Shown here piece by piece: positions 1 to 10,004 of a stretch of 64,000 bases of DNA. Below the pieces are notes generated by a model that saw only the letters and a list, made by a program, of their open reading frames with translations, made no database searches and had not been told where the DNA came from. The translations under genes and the position numbers were made by a program. The stretch's first letter is position 1. Each line of letters starts with the position of its first letter. Source of the DNA: Argentina anserina (Eukaryota > Streptophyta > Magnoliopsida > Rosales > Rosaceae); assembly GCF_933775445.1 (NCBI RefSeq), contig NC_065874.1, positions 7,149,001 to 7,213,000 of the forward strand, given 5' to 3'.

Positions 1-316
1 CTGGACAATTCATCCTATGATGGCAATCCATCATTGTGCTGGCTTTCGTCTTTCAACCAAGTGCCCCGGAGACGACAAACCTACAATCAGTGGAAACCTT
101 CCGGTTCAAGACAATGATGATGGAGATGACAATGGAAAGCTTGGTCTCTACGTTAGCTCTGTGCTTGGATTTATCATAGGCTTCTGGGGTGTTTGTGGCA
201 CATTACTTGTGAAGAAATCGTGGAGGTATGCCTATTTTCACTTCTTTGACAACATCAGAGAAAAGATAGTAGTTGCAATTGCAGTGAAAGTAACTCGTCA
301 CCGAAGGAACCTTTGA
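1..316 (+). pseudogene. 3' end of an EIX-type LRR receptor-like protein, frameshifted and cut by the window edge
   Basis: The first bases encode the last LRR and the LRR C-cap (LDNSSYDGNPSLC). An extra base near position 40, compared with the two intact paralogues, throws this frame off; the downstream frame then reads the acidic linker, the transmembrane segment (LYVSSVLGFIIGFWGVCGTLLV) and the short basic-aromatic tail starting KKSWRYAYF, with the stop at 314-316. The tail matches the genes at 5473 and 26377 almost exactly. The rest of the gene lies before the window. I call it a pseudogene because of the frameshift; a sequencing error would make it an intact gene end. Confidence 0.8.
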
Positions 317-1207
317 TCGGAAAAGGGACATGTACTTATCGGTGTGTTCTACTTTTGTAAAATATGTATGATGCAAGGTGGATTTGTTTTCTTTGCCCTG
401 CATTCCTTGTTTTGTACAACACTAACCCATCAGATTGCAAGTTGAAATAAAAATGATTGTTCTACCAGGAATGCTTCTGTTTATAACAACTCAATTAAGT
501 GGCAAACTCCGGCTCATACTTGCTTCAAAATCAAAGTAAAACCATCCGGCATGCAACGAAAAAATGCGATTGTTCACATCTATATCACTATATGTTTAAA
601 TACCATATATACATCCATATTAAAGTATTTAATTTAAGTACTCGTCTTGAGTCGTGTATCTACACGCAGTGTACTAAAGACTTACGAGGATTTAGGGGTG
701 ACGGGGAATATATACTAGTAAACGTCTACGAGCCAGATCGATCACGACCACTGACGGCGGAGTTTTGATCGGATCACCATTTTTAGCTTCTAGGCAGATC
801 GATCACGACCACTGACGGCGGAGTTTTGATCCGCCACAAAAGTACGCTCATTTCTTTGCCTGGTTTGTTGCATTTATAACTAATCATCTGCTTGATTGAG
901 TGTTTGAGCTATCTTTATATTGTTTATGTGAATCTGATATACGTTTTGAGGTTGGTGAACTGATGTCTATTGATTTTACTATCTGGATTTTATTGAGAGT
1001 TTGAATCTTGGCATGTTAATGTTGTACTGCTGTAGTTTAGTTCTTGGTTAAATAACTATCGTCAATCGGTCAATCCTTGTTGGGTTACTTGAAAAAAGTA
1101 GCAAGTGTCCTTAGTTGCTTCCAGCATGTATTTCAATGTGCAGACCAGAGCAGTGCTTAATATCAGTTCTTCCAGTTCCAGGCATCCCTAAATAAGGAAC
1201 GTGCATC
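317..1207. other. RLP 3' flank, no gene seen
   Basis: The first ~150 bases look like the 3' UTR shared by the RLP paralogues, with AATAAA-like signals near 445-455. The rest is AT-rich and holds one short direct repeat. An 89-codon open frame at 499-768 has no recognisable domain and I do not accept it as a gene. Confidence 0.5.
734..831. repeat. 37-bp direct repeat, two copies
   Basis: The 37 bases at 734-770, beginning CAGATCGATCACGACC, recur exactly at 795-831, separated by 24 bases. It is a local duplication of unknown origin. Confidence 0.85.
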
Positions 1208-1212
1208 ATGCA

Positions 1213-1602
1213 TGTAATAACCCGACTTTTTCAGAACGATGTTTGGTTGATTTAATTTCTATAAAGTTGTGAAATTCATTTAAAATGAAATTTAGTTGTT
1301 TGCGACATTTCGAAACAAGAACGGAAACGTTCTCGGAACGTTTATTTAGAAAAACGTTACGTTTCCGCGACGTGAGAATCGATTTGTATTCCGTCACTCG
1401 GTTGTGAAAACTTCCTTCACGGACGTTGTAGAGCTTGTCGATACGAGTTTGTGGACATGTCATGTGTTCGAATCGGACGTCGGACGTGAAAGTTATTAAC
1501 GACGGAAGTTAGTTTCCGATTTTAGAGGGGGGTATAAAAGGAAACTTTGTGAAGTAGGGTTTCCATTTTCGGAAACCCACTTCTTCTCTCACCCTCCCCG
1601 AG

Positions 1603-1656
<54 letters not shown>

Positions 1657-3916
1657 TCTCCGCTGCGATCTGGCAGCTCCGGCCTCCGTGGCTCACACCG
1701 CCACTCTCTAAGCCACCGCGAGCACGACCCCTCCCCCTCCTAGGCAAGACGCGACCTCCTTCGTCGCCAGGAAGCTACGCTGAGCTCCTGCGTCTCCTGC
1801 AACGAACTGCCGCCGCCCAAGCTTCCTCCGATCGAGTTAGGGTTCAAGGCAGGTGCATCTCCGCCGCTCTTCAACCTCAGTACCACCTACAATCGGAGGG
1901 GAAACTCAACGCCTCGCCGCTCCTCACCACGAATCGAGCACTGACGGTCCGACGAGCTCCGGCGCTTCCAAGACGTTGATTAGGTGAGAATTTGATTTAA
2001 ATTGATTGTGTGATTGTTGTTGATGATTTCGGGTTTGAAACGGAGTGATTTTGGAGGAGGATCGGAGGTGTAGGTGGAGAGTTGAGCACCGCCGCCTTAG
2101 GCGGCGCGTGTGAGTGCGTGAGGCGGTCTAGAGGTGGCCTTGGGCCGTCCAGGGGTAGAGGAGAAGGAGAGGGGGAGAAATGGGGCGGCGGTGGCGTGCT
2201 ATGCGCCGGCCTTAGGCTCGGCGCGTGTGCCCCACGCGCTGCTACAGTGAGTGGCGCGTGAGCGCCATGCGCGGCCTGCCGGGAGTGGCGCGTGTGTCCC
2301 ACGCGCCGTCACGTACGGCGGCGCGTGAACAGTGTTTTCGAAGGGTAAATTTATAATTTATTTTTACGTGCGGTAAATGTAAAAATGTGATTTACGTACA
2401 GTAAATGTAAATTTATTTTACGTACAGTAAATGTAAATGTAAATTACTTTCAGTAAATATAAAAAGTAATTTCGGAAGGGTAAATCAGTAATTATTATTT
2501 ACTGAGACAATATTTACATTTGAATAGTATTCATATGTACAGAAATACGTAAATAGTATGTATACGAACAAAGATACGTAATTGATGTGTATTTGTATAG
2601 AAATACGTGAATAGTAAATACATGAATAGTAACCCCGTGAAACAGTAATTTCGTGAAACCAGAAATTGCTGAACAGTAACTTATTATTTCTGTTTCGGCA
2701 TTTAAGGTTTACGAAACGATTCTAAATTCTTTTCTTATCCTTTCAAGGTGATCGATAAATCAAGGAAATGAATACCTTCGGAAATTGTGGAATTACGCTC
2801 GAGTTGATAAGGTGAGTAAAATCTCATATATTTACGAATCTACCCTTGCGGAGATTCAAGATTTTGCAGAGTTTTAAAGATTGAAATACGACATGTATAT
2901 GATATAGTGGATTATATATATAATTGTATAAATGGTAAATAGGTACATATATATATAGTTTGCTATATTATATACTGTTATGATTTCATTGTGAATATGT
3001 CATTTTGATGACGAGAGTTACATGTTGAGCATGTTGAGTTAATTTGTACAATATGAGGTGATGATTATTGTATGTGGTTTTAACATGGAGTTTGTTAAAA
3101 CGTTTTGTCTTCGGACGTGTTTATGTATTCGGACCAGTCTTCGGACGTGTTTGGCATGTCGGAACTAGCCTTTGGCCGAGCGAAAGTTACGATACAGTTA
3201 GAGCTCTAGTCTGTCTGCCGGAGTACTGCATGTGAGGTAACAGATGGGTTATCGGCTCATGAGTACTCATATTTTTGGACGTTGGGTGGCAGGAGGTTGT
3301 CCAATGTCGGCGGTGTACTATATGAGGGGTAACGGAGGTGTACCGGCGCTCATGAGTACCCGTGTTATAAATGCATTTGGGTAATCAGAGGGGTTGCCCA
3401 ATTTCTCATGAGCACTTTCATTTTATTTTTTTTATGGACAACCAGATGGGCCGTCCATTGACTCATGAGTGCATTTATAATTGATGTTTTTGTGGATTTT
3501 TGTATATGGTGATATACGAGTTTTATTTATGTTTTACTCATACGAGCTGTAAAGCTTACCGGGTTTGTGTTTACAATCCCGGTGCACCAATACAATGGTG
3601 TAGGGGATAACTCCGCAGGTGTGGATTAGCGGAAAGTGACGGACCGCTCAGAGGACTTGAAGTTATTTATTTCCAGCTTGTGGTGAGGATTTAATTGTGG
3701 ATTTTTGTGAGAATTTGTGAGGATTACTACATTTCCATTTGATGTAACGTTAAATTATAAATTTGGTTTGTAATAATTGGTTTGTCTGAGTTGTATTGTG
3801 AACTCAGTAACGATCCGCTGTGGCATTTAAAATGATTTCGATTCATTGAGATTGTTTTAGTGTTTTCATAACTTCGAAATATGAGATTTTATACTTGAAA
3901 TTTTGAGGTCGTGACA
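1213..3916 (+). mobile_element. Solo LTR of a long-LTR retrotransposon (family member 1)
   Basis: The element starts TGTAATAACCC and ends GGTCGTGACA, so it has the TG...CA ends of an LTR. It is flanked by a perfect 5-bp target duplication ATGCA (1208-1212 and 3917-3921). No internal coding region, primer-binding site or second LTR is present, so it is a solo LTR left by LTR-LTR recombination. A TATA box (GGTATAAAAGG, ~1530) followed by a long CT tract fits the U3/R promoter and fixes the + orientation. A second, inverted copy with matching ends lies at 21712-24700. The superfamily cannot be told from the LTR alone; length near 2.7 kb is unusually long. Confidence 0.88.
1604..1651. repeat. (CT)n microsatellite in the LTR leader
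   Basis: About 24 CT units just downstream of the LTR TATA box. The inverted sister LTR has the equivalent GA tract on the + strand at 24277-24315, so the tract belongs to the element, not to the insertion site. Confidence 0.9.
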
Positions 3917-3949
3917 ATGCATGATTCCAAACGTGGAATTTCGACGTTA

Positions 3950-4241
3950 CTGACTTTCAGATAGACTGCTATGGTGAATTTAGTATCGCCATTACACATG
4001 CTCAATGTCAAGATTCATGAGCAAGAAACCAATAATAAAATGAATAGAAAACCCAATCCATGCCTCCTCCATACCTGAGTAGAGTGGACCTTGCTAAGTT
4101 TATAAGTTATCACATGCCTGGTTGAAATTTAGAATGTTATCATATTGAATTTAGTACTAGAATTTTCCCTCTCCTTCGTATAAGTTCAGTGCAGTTCTCA
4201 TTTCACCCAGTTGTAACAAAGGAATCATCGTTTGTACTACA
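3950..4241 (+). promoter_or_regulatory. Duplicated RLP promoter block
   Basis: This stretch repeats the upstream region of the intact RLP genes: the CATTACACATGCTCAATGTC segment, the CAGAGTGGACTT-like segment, the TTAGTACTAGAATTTTCCC segment, a degenerate TATA (TATAAGTT at 4179-4186) and the AACAAAG leader just before ATG. It runs directly into the deleted RLP relic at 4242. The original 5' part was split off by the solo LTR just upstream. Confidence 0.65.
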
Positions 4242-4590
4242 ATGGAGTGCGTGTGGCGAAATTCGTGTTGTGGATGTGTCAAGAAACAATCTCTCTGGTA
4301 ATATTCCGAGTTCAATGGGTATACCAATTACCAAGTACTCTTGTTTTATTGAAGATGAACGACAATAAGTTTGGTGGCGAAATTCCTTCTTCTTTGCAAA
4401 TTGCTCCGAGTTGAGTAAAATTGATCTCAGAGGCAACAACTTTTCTGGAAACTCTTGGTTACCTTGCGTATGCTACAATTGCGCTGAAACTCTTTGAGTG
4501 GTCACATTCACCGTCACCTGTATGCAATCTTTTCGATCTCCATGTGCTGGACTTTGCTTAAAACAACTTTTTTGGTACCTTGCTCATAAC
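4242..4590 (+). pseudogene. RLP relic: start codon fused to a late LRR segment
   Basis: The ATG at 4242 sits where the paralogues start, but the next bases match the intact gene at about 7327 onward (the segment encoding SLW...VVDVSRNNLSG), not the signal peptide. About 1.85 kb of coding sequence is therefore missing, joined at a short ATGG shared by the start region and the internal site. The remainder follows the paralogue to around the AACAACTTTTCAGGTACC segment with several frameshifts, then similarity ends. It cannot encode a receptor. Confidence 0.8.
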
Positions 4591-4955
4591 GTCTAAAATT
4601 TGCACGATAATTGGTATGTATGGCTATGAATTCTGCTTCTTTCTCCTTCCCTTTCGCCTCTACATATTTACTGATGAGTGATGACCACCAGAGTGTTCCT
4701 ATGATGCACTGATGCTTTTCCACTTTCCACACTCTTATGCATCGACGGTGGGAGACTGGAAGTGCTTCTAAAAAAACACGTCATATTGTAAATAGAGATG
4801 ATCCATATCCTTATGATCAGTCCTGTTTGGAAGGTTAGATGGATCCTTGTTCGCTTGCTTGATAAAGGATAGTACAGTAGAATGAACTGCTCTCGCTTGC
4901 TCAGTTCTCATCCTGCTAACGTGCTACGTTAACGCTCATGACCAGCCCCACGTTC
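4591..4955. other. Intergenic, no gene seen
   Basis: No coding sequence recognised. The segment around 4838-4905 (ATCCTTGTTCG ... AAAGGATAGTACAGTAG) is repeated at about 9393-9432, so it is part of the tandemly duplicated RLP flank and marks the duplication unit. Confidence 0.5.
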
Positions 4956-5472
4956 CTTAATTTTCCTTGCATTATGACATTATGTATCTCAATGTGAAGA
5001 CCAAAACAAAGAATGGAAAAACCAATTCTTCCAAACCTGAGTCAGAGTGGACTTGCTAAATATTGAAGCTGCATCTGCATTATTCGAAAACATGAAATCT
5101 GGACATCCTTTCGAATTGATTTCGACATCGAATTCAATATTTGCCTTTACACATGCTCGACTCAATGTTAAGAGTTGTATATCCATCAGAGTGGACAACG
5201 CTAAGCTTCCAACATGCCTGGTTGATACTTAAAATGTTAAATGTTATTAAATTTCTAGTACTCGACTGTATTCCTTCCTGTAAATTCAGGTTAATACTCA
5301 GTTGTCACCTACTGCAACAAATAGATCTTTTAAGTTTTCACATGCCTCGTTGAAACCTAGAAAGGGTATCATAATGAATTTAGTACTAAAATTTTCCCAT
5401 TCCTTCCTATAAATTATGTTCTAAGCTCACTTGGCACCCAGATGTAACAAAGAAATCCTGTTTTGTACTACA
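4956..5472 (+). promoter_or_regulatory. Promoter of the intact RLP gene, with stacked duplicate blocks
   Basis: A TATA box (CCTATAAATT, core 5408-5415) lies 65 bases before the ATG at 5473. The same core at the same distance is found before the pseudogene (17385) and the second intact gene (26313). Upstream, the block containing CATGCCT..GTTGA, the TAGTACT segment and a degenerate TATA (CCTGTAAATT, near 5277) is repeated, so the gene has at least two promoter-like blocks in tandem, besides the one at 3950-4241. Which one is active cannot be seen from sequence. Confidence 0.65.
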
Positions 5473-8400
5473 ATGGGCAACTTTATCCTCTTCCTGTTGT
5501 TGTGTCTATATTTGTTGATTGCCAGGGAACTTTGTTTGGGTGATGAACTTCCAGGCGGTGTGAAATGCATTGACGAAGAGAGACGAGTGCTTCTCACCTT
5601 CAAACACCATCTTACTGATCCTTCCGGCAGGCTTTCTTCTTGGTCAGGCCGCAATTGCTGTCAATGGAATGGTCTTTCATGTGACAACCGCACCGGCCAT
5701 GTTGTAAAGATGGACCTCCGAAATCTATATCCGCACACAGTTTATGATGTCGAGTGGGATTTCAGGGACTACCAACAGTCTTGCTTGTTGGGTAAGATAC
5801 ATCCTTCTTTGCTTAGCTTAAAGCATTTATCATACTTAGACCTAAGCTGGAATGATTTTCAAGGGATTCACATTCCCAACTTCTTAGGACAGCTTACAAG
5901 TTTAAGGTATCTTAATCTCTCCTATGCTGCATTTTTCGGAGAAATTCCCCATTTTCTTGGTAACCTCTCAAACTTGAATTACCTTTCCCTTGACTATAGC
6001 CGTAGAGGTAACAACATTGGCATTGGCCCTTCTTCCAAAAGCTTGAATTGGCTTTCTCATCTCTCTTCCCTGAAGTATCTAAATCTGGGAGGAGTTAACC
6101 TTCGCACGGCAGGAGTGAGTTGGTTGCATTCTGTTAACATGCTGCCCTCACTGTTAGAGCTGCACTTATCTAAATGTGGCTTTCATTCAAATCAGCTTCC
6201 ACTATCTTTTCCAACTGTTAACTTCACATCCCTTTCTGTCCTTGATATGTCTCATAATTTTTTCAACTCTTCCATTCCCATTTGGTTTTCTAGCCTAACA
6301 AATCTGAGGTCGCTTGATCTAAACAGCAATTCTTTCACTGGTCCCATACCCAATGACTTTGCTAGCTTCAAAAATCTTGAGCACTTCGATTTATCTACGA
6401 ATCAACTTGATGGCCAAATTCCCAAACTCATTGGGAACTTTTGTACCTTAAAGACATTAAATCTTGCTGAAAACCTGTTTGAAAAGAAAGGTATACGAGA
6501 TGTTTTGAATGGTCTCACAAACTGTTTGAATACAAGATTAGAGTCACTAGATTTGTCTTTCAATACGCTGCAAAGCGAGTTGCCTGCCTCCATAGGGAAG
6601 TTGCACAATCTGCAATACCTCAACTTAGACGAAAACTCATTTGTGGGATCAATTCCAGAATCTATCGGAAACTTATCATCCTTGAAAACACTGATCCTCT
6701 CTGCAAATCGTATGAATGGATCCATTCCTGAAAGTTTAGGACAGCTTTCTCAGCTAGTTCACTTAGACCTGCTTCAAAACTTTTGGGAAGGCATCTTAAC
6801 AGAATCCCATTCCATAAGTCTCACAAAATTAGAATATTTTGCATTAAGCACAGACGGGCCTATGCCTCTCATTTTCAATGTGACTTTCGACTTTGTTCCT
6901 CCATTTAAGCTCGATGTTATTTACATTACGAATTGTCTACTCGGTGATGCATTTCCCGTCTGGCTTCAATCACAAACTGAACTGTCAGATGTCACCCTTA
7001 GAGGTACTGGAATATCTCGCATACCAGAGGAATGGTTGTTGAAGATATCATCCCACGTTGAGTTTTTGGATTTGTCCAGCAATCAAATTCAAGGAAAGCT
7101 TCCATTTCAATCCTTGTTTCCAAAATTGTCCAGATTAGATTTGAGTCGCAATCAAATTTTCAAGTCTATTCCCTTGAATTTCGGACGGCTAATGCCGAAT
7201 CTAGAAACGTTGTTCCTGTTTGACAATCATTTGAATGGTACCATTCCACCCTCTATTTGTGACATGAAGAATATGTGGATGCTTTCTCTAAGAAACAATC
7301 AGCTATCTGGAGAGTTCCCTCGAGCATGGAGTTTGTGGAGCGATATCATAGTTGTGGATGTGTCAAGAAACAATCTCTCTGGTAATTTTCCGAGTTCAAT
7401 GGGTATCCCAAGAAGTCTTGAAGTATTGAAAATGAACAACAATAATTTCAGCGGCAACATTCCTTCTTCCTTGCAATATTGCTCCGAGTTGAGTAGAATT
7501 GATCTAGGAAGCAACAATTTTTCTGGAAATCTGCCTTCATGGATAGGATCACTGGTCTCAATGGTTATGCTACAATTGCGCTCAAACTCTTTGAGTGGTC
7601 ACATTCCCCATCACCTATGCAATCTTCTCGATCTCCATGTCCTGGACCTTGCTTGCAACAACTTTTCAGGTACCATTCCGAAGTGTTTATATAATATGTC
7701 TGCTTTGCGTGGTGAAGATCCCTTTGGTTGGGGTATCTTAGATTATGCTGAGCAGACAATAATAATGACAAAAGGAAGAGAACTCGAATATGGTATGTTA
7801 AATAATGGAGATTTGGTGAAGATTATTGATCTTTCTTCAAATAATTTGGAAGGTGAAATTCCTCAAGAAATATGCAGTCTCATCGAGATGGGCACCTTGA
7901 ACTTGTCGAGGAATCATTTATGTGGGAAGATTCCGTCCAACATTGGAAACTTGAGTTTGCTGGAAACACTTGATCTCTCACACAATCACCTTTCTGGAGA
8001 GATTCCTCTGAGCTTGTCTTCCTTGTGCTCCTTGTCTTACTTGGACTTGTCTTATAACAACTTTAATGGAAGAATTCCTTCAGGAAGTCAGCTCCAGACA
8101 CTAGACAATTCATCCTATGAGGGCAATCCATCATTGTGTGGCTTTCCTCTTTCAACCAAGTGCCCCGGAGATGATAAACCTACTAGCAGTGGAAACCTTC
8201 CTGTAGAAGATAATGATGAAGATGACAATGGAAAGCTTGGTCTCTACGTTAGCGTTGTGCTTGGCTTTATCATAGGCTTCTGGGGTGTATGTGGCACACT
8301 ACTCGTGAAGAAATCGTGGAGGTATGCCTATTTTTGCTTCTTTGACAACATCAAAGAAAAGATAATGCTGGCAGTTGCAGTGAAAGTAACTCGTCACTGA
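5473..8400 (+). CDS. LRR receptor-like protein, EIX2/RLP type
   Basis: Single-exon gene of 975 residues. I chose the ATG at 5473 because it begins a signal peptide (MGNFILFLLLCLYLL) and aligns with the start of the paralogue at 26377; in-frame codons further upstream are not ATG. Order: signal peptide 1-24; cysteine-bearing LRR N-cap ~31-72 (DEERRVLLTFKHH..., CCQWNGLSC); a long run of plant-type LRRs (LxGxIPxxLGxL); a non-LRR island around the KGRELEYG motif (K767); a few final LRRs; C-cap (GNPSLCGFPL); acidic linker (EDNDEDDNGK); membrane span ~924-946 with GxxxG (GFIIG); a ~29-residue cytoplasmic tail without kinase. By family it is a plasma-membrane immune-type receptor that would signal through a SOBIR1-like partner kinase; the ligand is unknown. 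Tandem paralogues flank it. Confidence 0.93.
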   Translation: MGNFILFLLLCLYLLIARELCLGDELPGGVKCIDEERRVLLTFKHHLTDPSGRLSSWSGRNCCQWNGLSCDNRTGHVVKMDLRNLYPHTVYDVEWDFRDYQQSCLLGKIHPSLLSLKHLSYLDLSWNDFQGIHIPNFLGQLTSLRYLNLSYAAFFGEIPHFLGNLSNLNYLSLDYSRRGNNIGIGPSSKSLNWLSHLSSLKYLNLGGVNLRTAGVSWLHSVNMLPSLLELHLSKCGFHSNQLPLSFPTVNFTSLSVLDMSHNFFNSSIPIWFSSLTNLRSLDLNSNSFTGPIPNDFASFKNLEHFDLSTNQLDGQIPKLIGNFCTLKTLNLAENLFEKKGIRDVLNGLTNCLNTRLESLDLSFNTLQSELPASIGKLHNLQYLNLDENSFVGSIPESIGNLSSLKTLILSANRMNGSIPESLGQLSQLVHLDLLQNFWEGILTESHSISLTKLEYFALSTDGPMPLIFNVTFDFVPPFKLDVIYITNCLLGDAFPVWLQSQTELSDVTLRGTGISRIPEEWLLKISSHVEFLDLSSNQIQGKLPFQSLFPKLSRLDLSRNQIFKSIPLNFGRLMPNLETLFLFDNHLNGTIPPSICDMKNMWMLSLRNNQLSGEFPRAWSLWSDIIVVDVSRNNLSGNFPSSMGIPRSLEVLKMNNNNFSGNIPSSLQYCSELSRIDLGSNNFSGNLPSWIGSLVSMVMLQLRSNSLSGHIPHHLCNLLDLHVLDLACNNFSGTIPKCLYNMSALRGEDPFGWGILDYAEQTIIMTKGRELEYGMLNNGDLVKIIDLSSNNLEGEIPQEICSLIEMGTLNLSRNHLCGKIPSNIGNLSLLETLDLSHNHLSGEIPLSLSSLCSLSYLDLSYNNFNGRIPSGSQLQTLDNSSYEGNPSLCGFPLSTKCPGDDKPTSSGNLPVEDNDEDDNGKLGLYVSVVLGFIIGFWGVCGTLLVKKSWRYAYFCFFDNIKEKIMLAVAVKVTRH

Positions 8401-9512
8401 AGGAACATGTGCTTGGATGTGTTTTCTTTGCTTTGTATTTCTTGTTTAGTACATCTTGTTTTAATAAGATGTTCACATGACAATTTGAAATAATAATGAA
8501 TGATTCATTCCAGAGTTGGAAAACAGGAAAAGTAAGCATTAATGTTACAACGATAATATATCACACATTCACACAAGGTACTGCAGATTTTTATTCAACT
8601 CTCTGAACTGCGCAATGCTGAACATTCAGCAAATTAATGTTGGGTTATATGATCAATCTGTTCCACTTTATATTGCTAGAAGCCACACATAACAGTTAGC
8701 ATAACAGAGTAATCTTGTAGAGAAAGAAAGTTGTAGGAAAAGCAAGAACAATGTCAATCACTGTTGGTTTCTCGCATTGATGTACATATATGTGTTTTAA
8801 TTGTGTTTGCGTTCATTTCATAAATGTCGCATCTTAATTTTGTTACAAGAACTTTGAGGTTTCAAAAATTCTCTTGTAGAGTTCCTAGTAGTTATATTGG
8901 TGAGGCATGCATTGAACATGAAATAGAATTTTAGAATGGCTCTCGTTTGCTTTCTGAAAGGCAACAAGTAATGAAGCTGAAGCCTCGTGTATGTAGTTTG
9001 ATACTTTGATTCACTCACAGGGACAGCTTAACAGTCAATAGCCTGCGATTTTGTGGACTATAAACGTATGGCCAAAAATTTCATTTTGTTGTTTGTGTGC
9101 TCTGATAGTTTGATCAGACTCTTGATGGCAGGGTCATCTAAGTAGAGCTTGCAACGCCAGGTAAAGATGCTTGTGCTGCAGTATATCAAGCAGCAAGGGG
9201 AAGTTACGGACTGAAGGTACTAATAGCAAACAGACAAACGTAAGATTACAAAAATTACTGGATGCAAAAGTACATCTTACTCATTGCTCTAGTTTTATTA
9301 GCAGCATGTTTGAATTTAACCCTTGTAATTACTGGAAGTCTCATATGTCTGTTCATGGAAAAAAAATTGGTGTTTCTTTATGAGAAAAGAGAGATGAATC
9401 CTTGTTCGATTTCTTGAAAAAGGATAGTACAGTAGCATATACGACAGTTTCGCTTAATGTTTTTTTTGGTTCAGTTCTGCATATGCGCACATGCATACAA
9501 GTTTTAATACAA
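8401..9512. other. RLP 3' flank, no gene seen
   Basis: Contains the 3' UTR (AATAATAATGAATG near 8490) and duplicated flank: the GCAGATTTTTATTCAA segment at ~8582 recurs at ~29523 after the other intact RLP, and the AAAGGATAGTACAGTAG segment at ~9416 recurs from ~4866. Several short open frames have no domain and no codon-like bias that I can see. Confidence 0.5.
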
Positions 9513-10004
9513 CTAGATAGGTGCCCGCGCTTCGCTGCGGGTTGATAACTTGGAATTAGCAATAAAACTGTACATAATCACTGATTTTTATATTTTCAAA
9601 ATATTCAGAGTGAGAATGAAGATCAAGTCGGAATCTAATTTATGTCACACAATAGTATTCAATTGTTCCGCTCCAACTTGTTGCTTGATGCTTTGAATCA
9701 TACTGCTCCATTGTTCTTTTTTCTAACAGAAGAATGTAGTGGACCTGCTGATTGGTTTGATGTTACAATCGTATAATAAAATGATGATAAGTATAGGTAT
9801 CATAATTTTCTAAAATTGGCAAAATAATTTGATTTTCATAATGATGGACCACATGAAATAATTATACTTCTATTGTGAAAAGATAAACTAAACAATCCAG
9901 CATGCTACTTCAAAAAGGTAAACTAAATTAAAAAAAAAACAACAACAAACAAACAAAATAGGATACAATACTTGATCACCAAAGGACCTAAAAAAAGATC
10001 AACT

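Noticed and set aside
499..768. 89-codon open frame after the first RLP end
   Set aside because: No recognisable domain, runs into the 37-bp direct repeat, and not present after the other RLP copies.
5431..5472. Upstream in-frame extension of the RLP start
   Set aside because: The extension begins with a non-ATG codon and would place 14 residues before the signal peptide; the paralogue starts at the aligned ATG.
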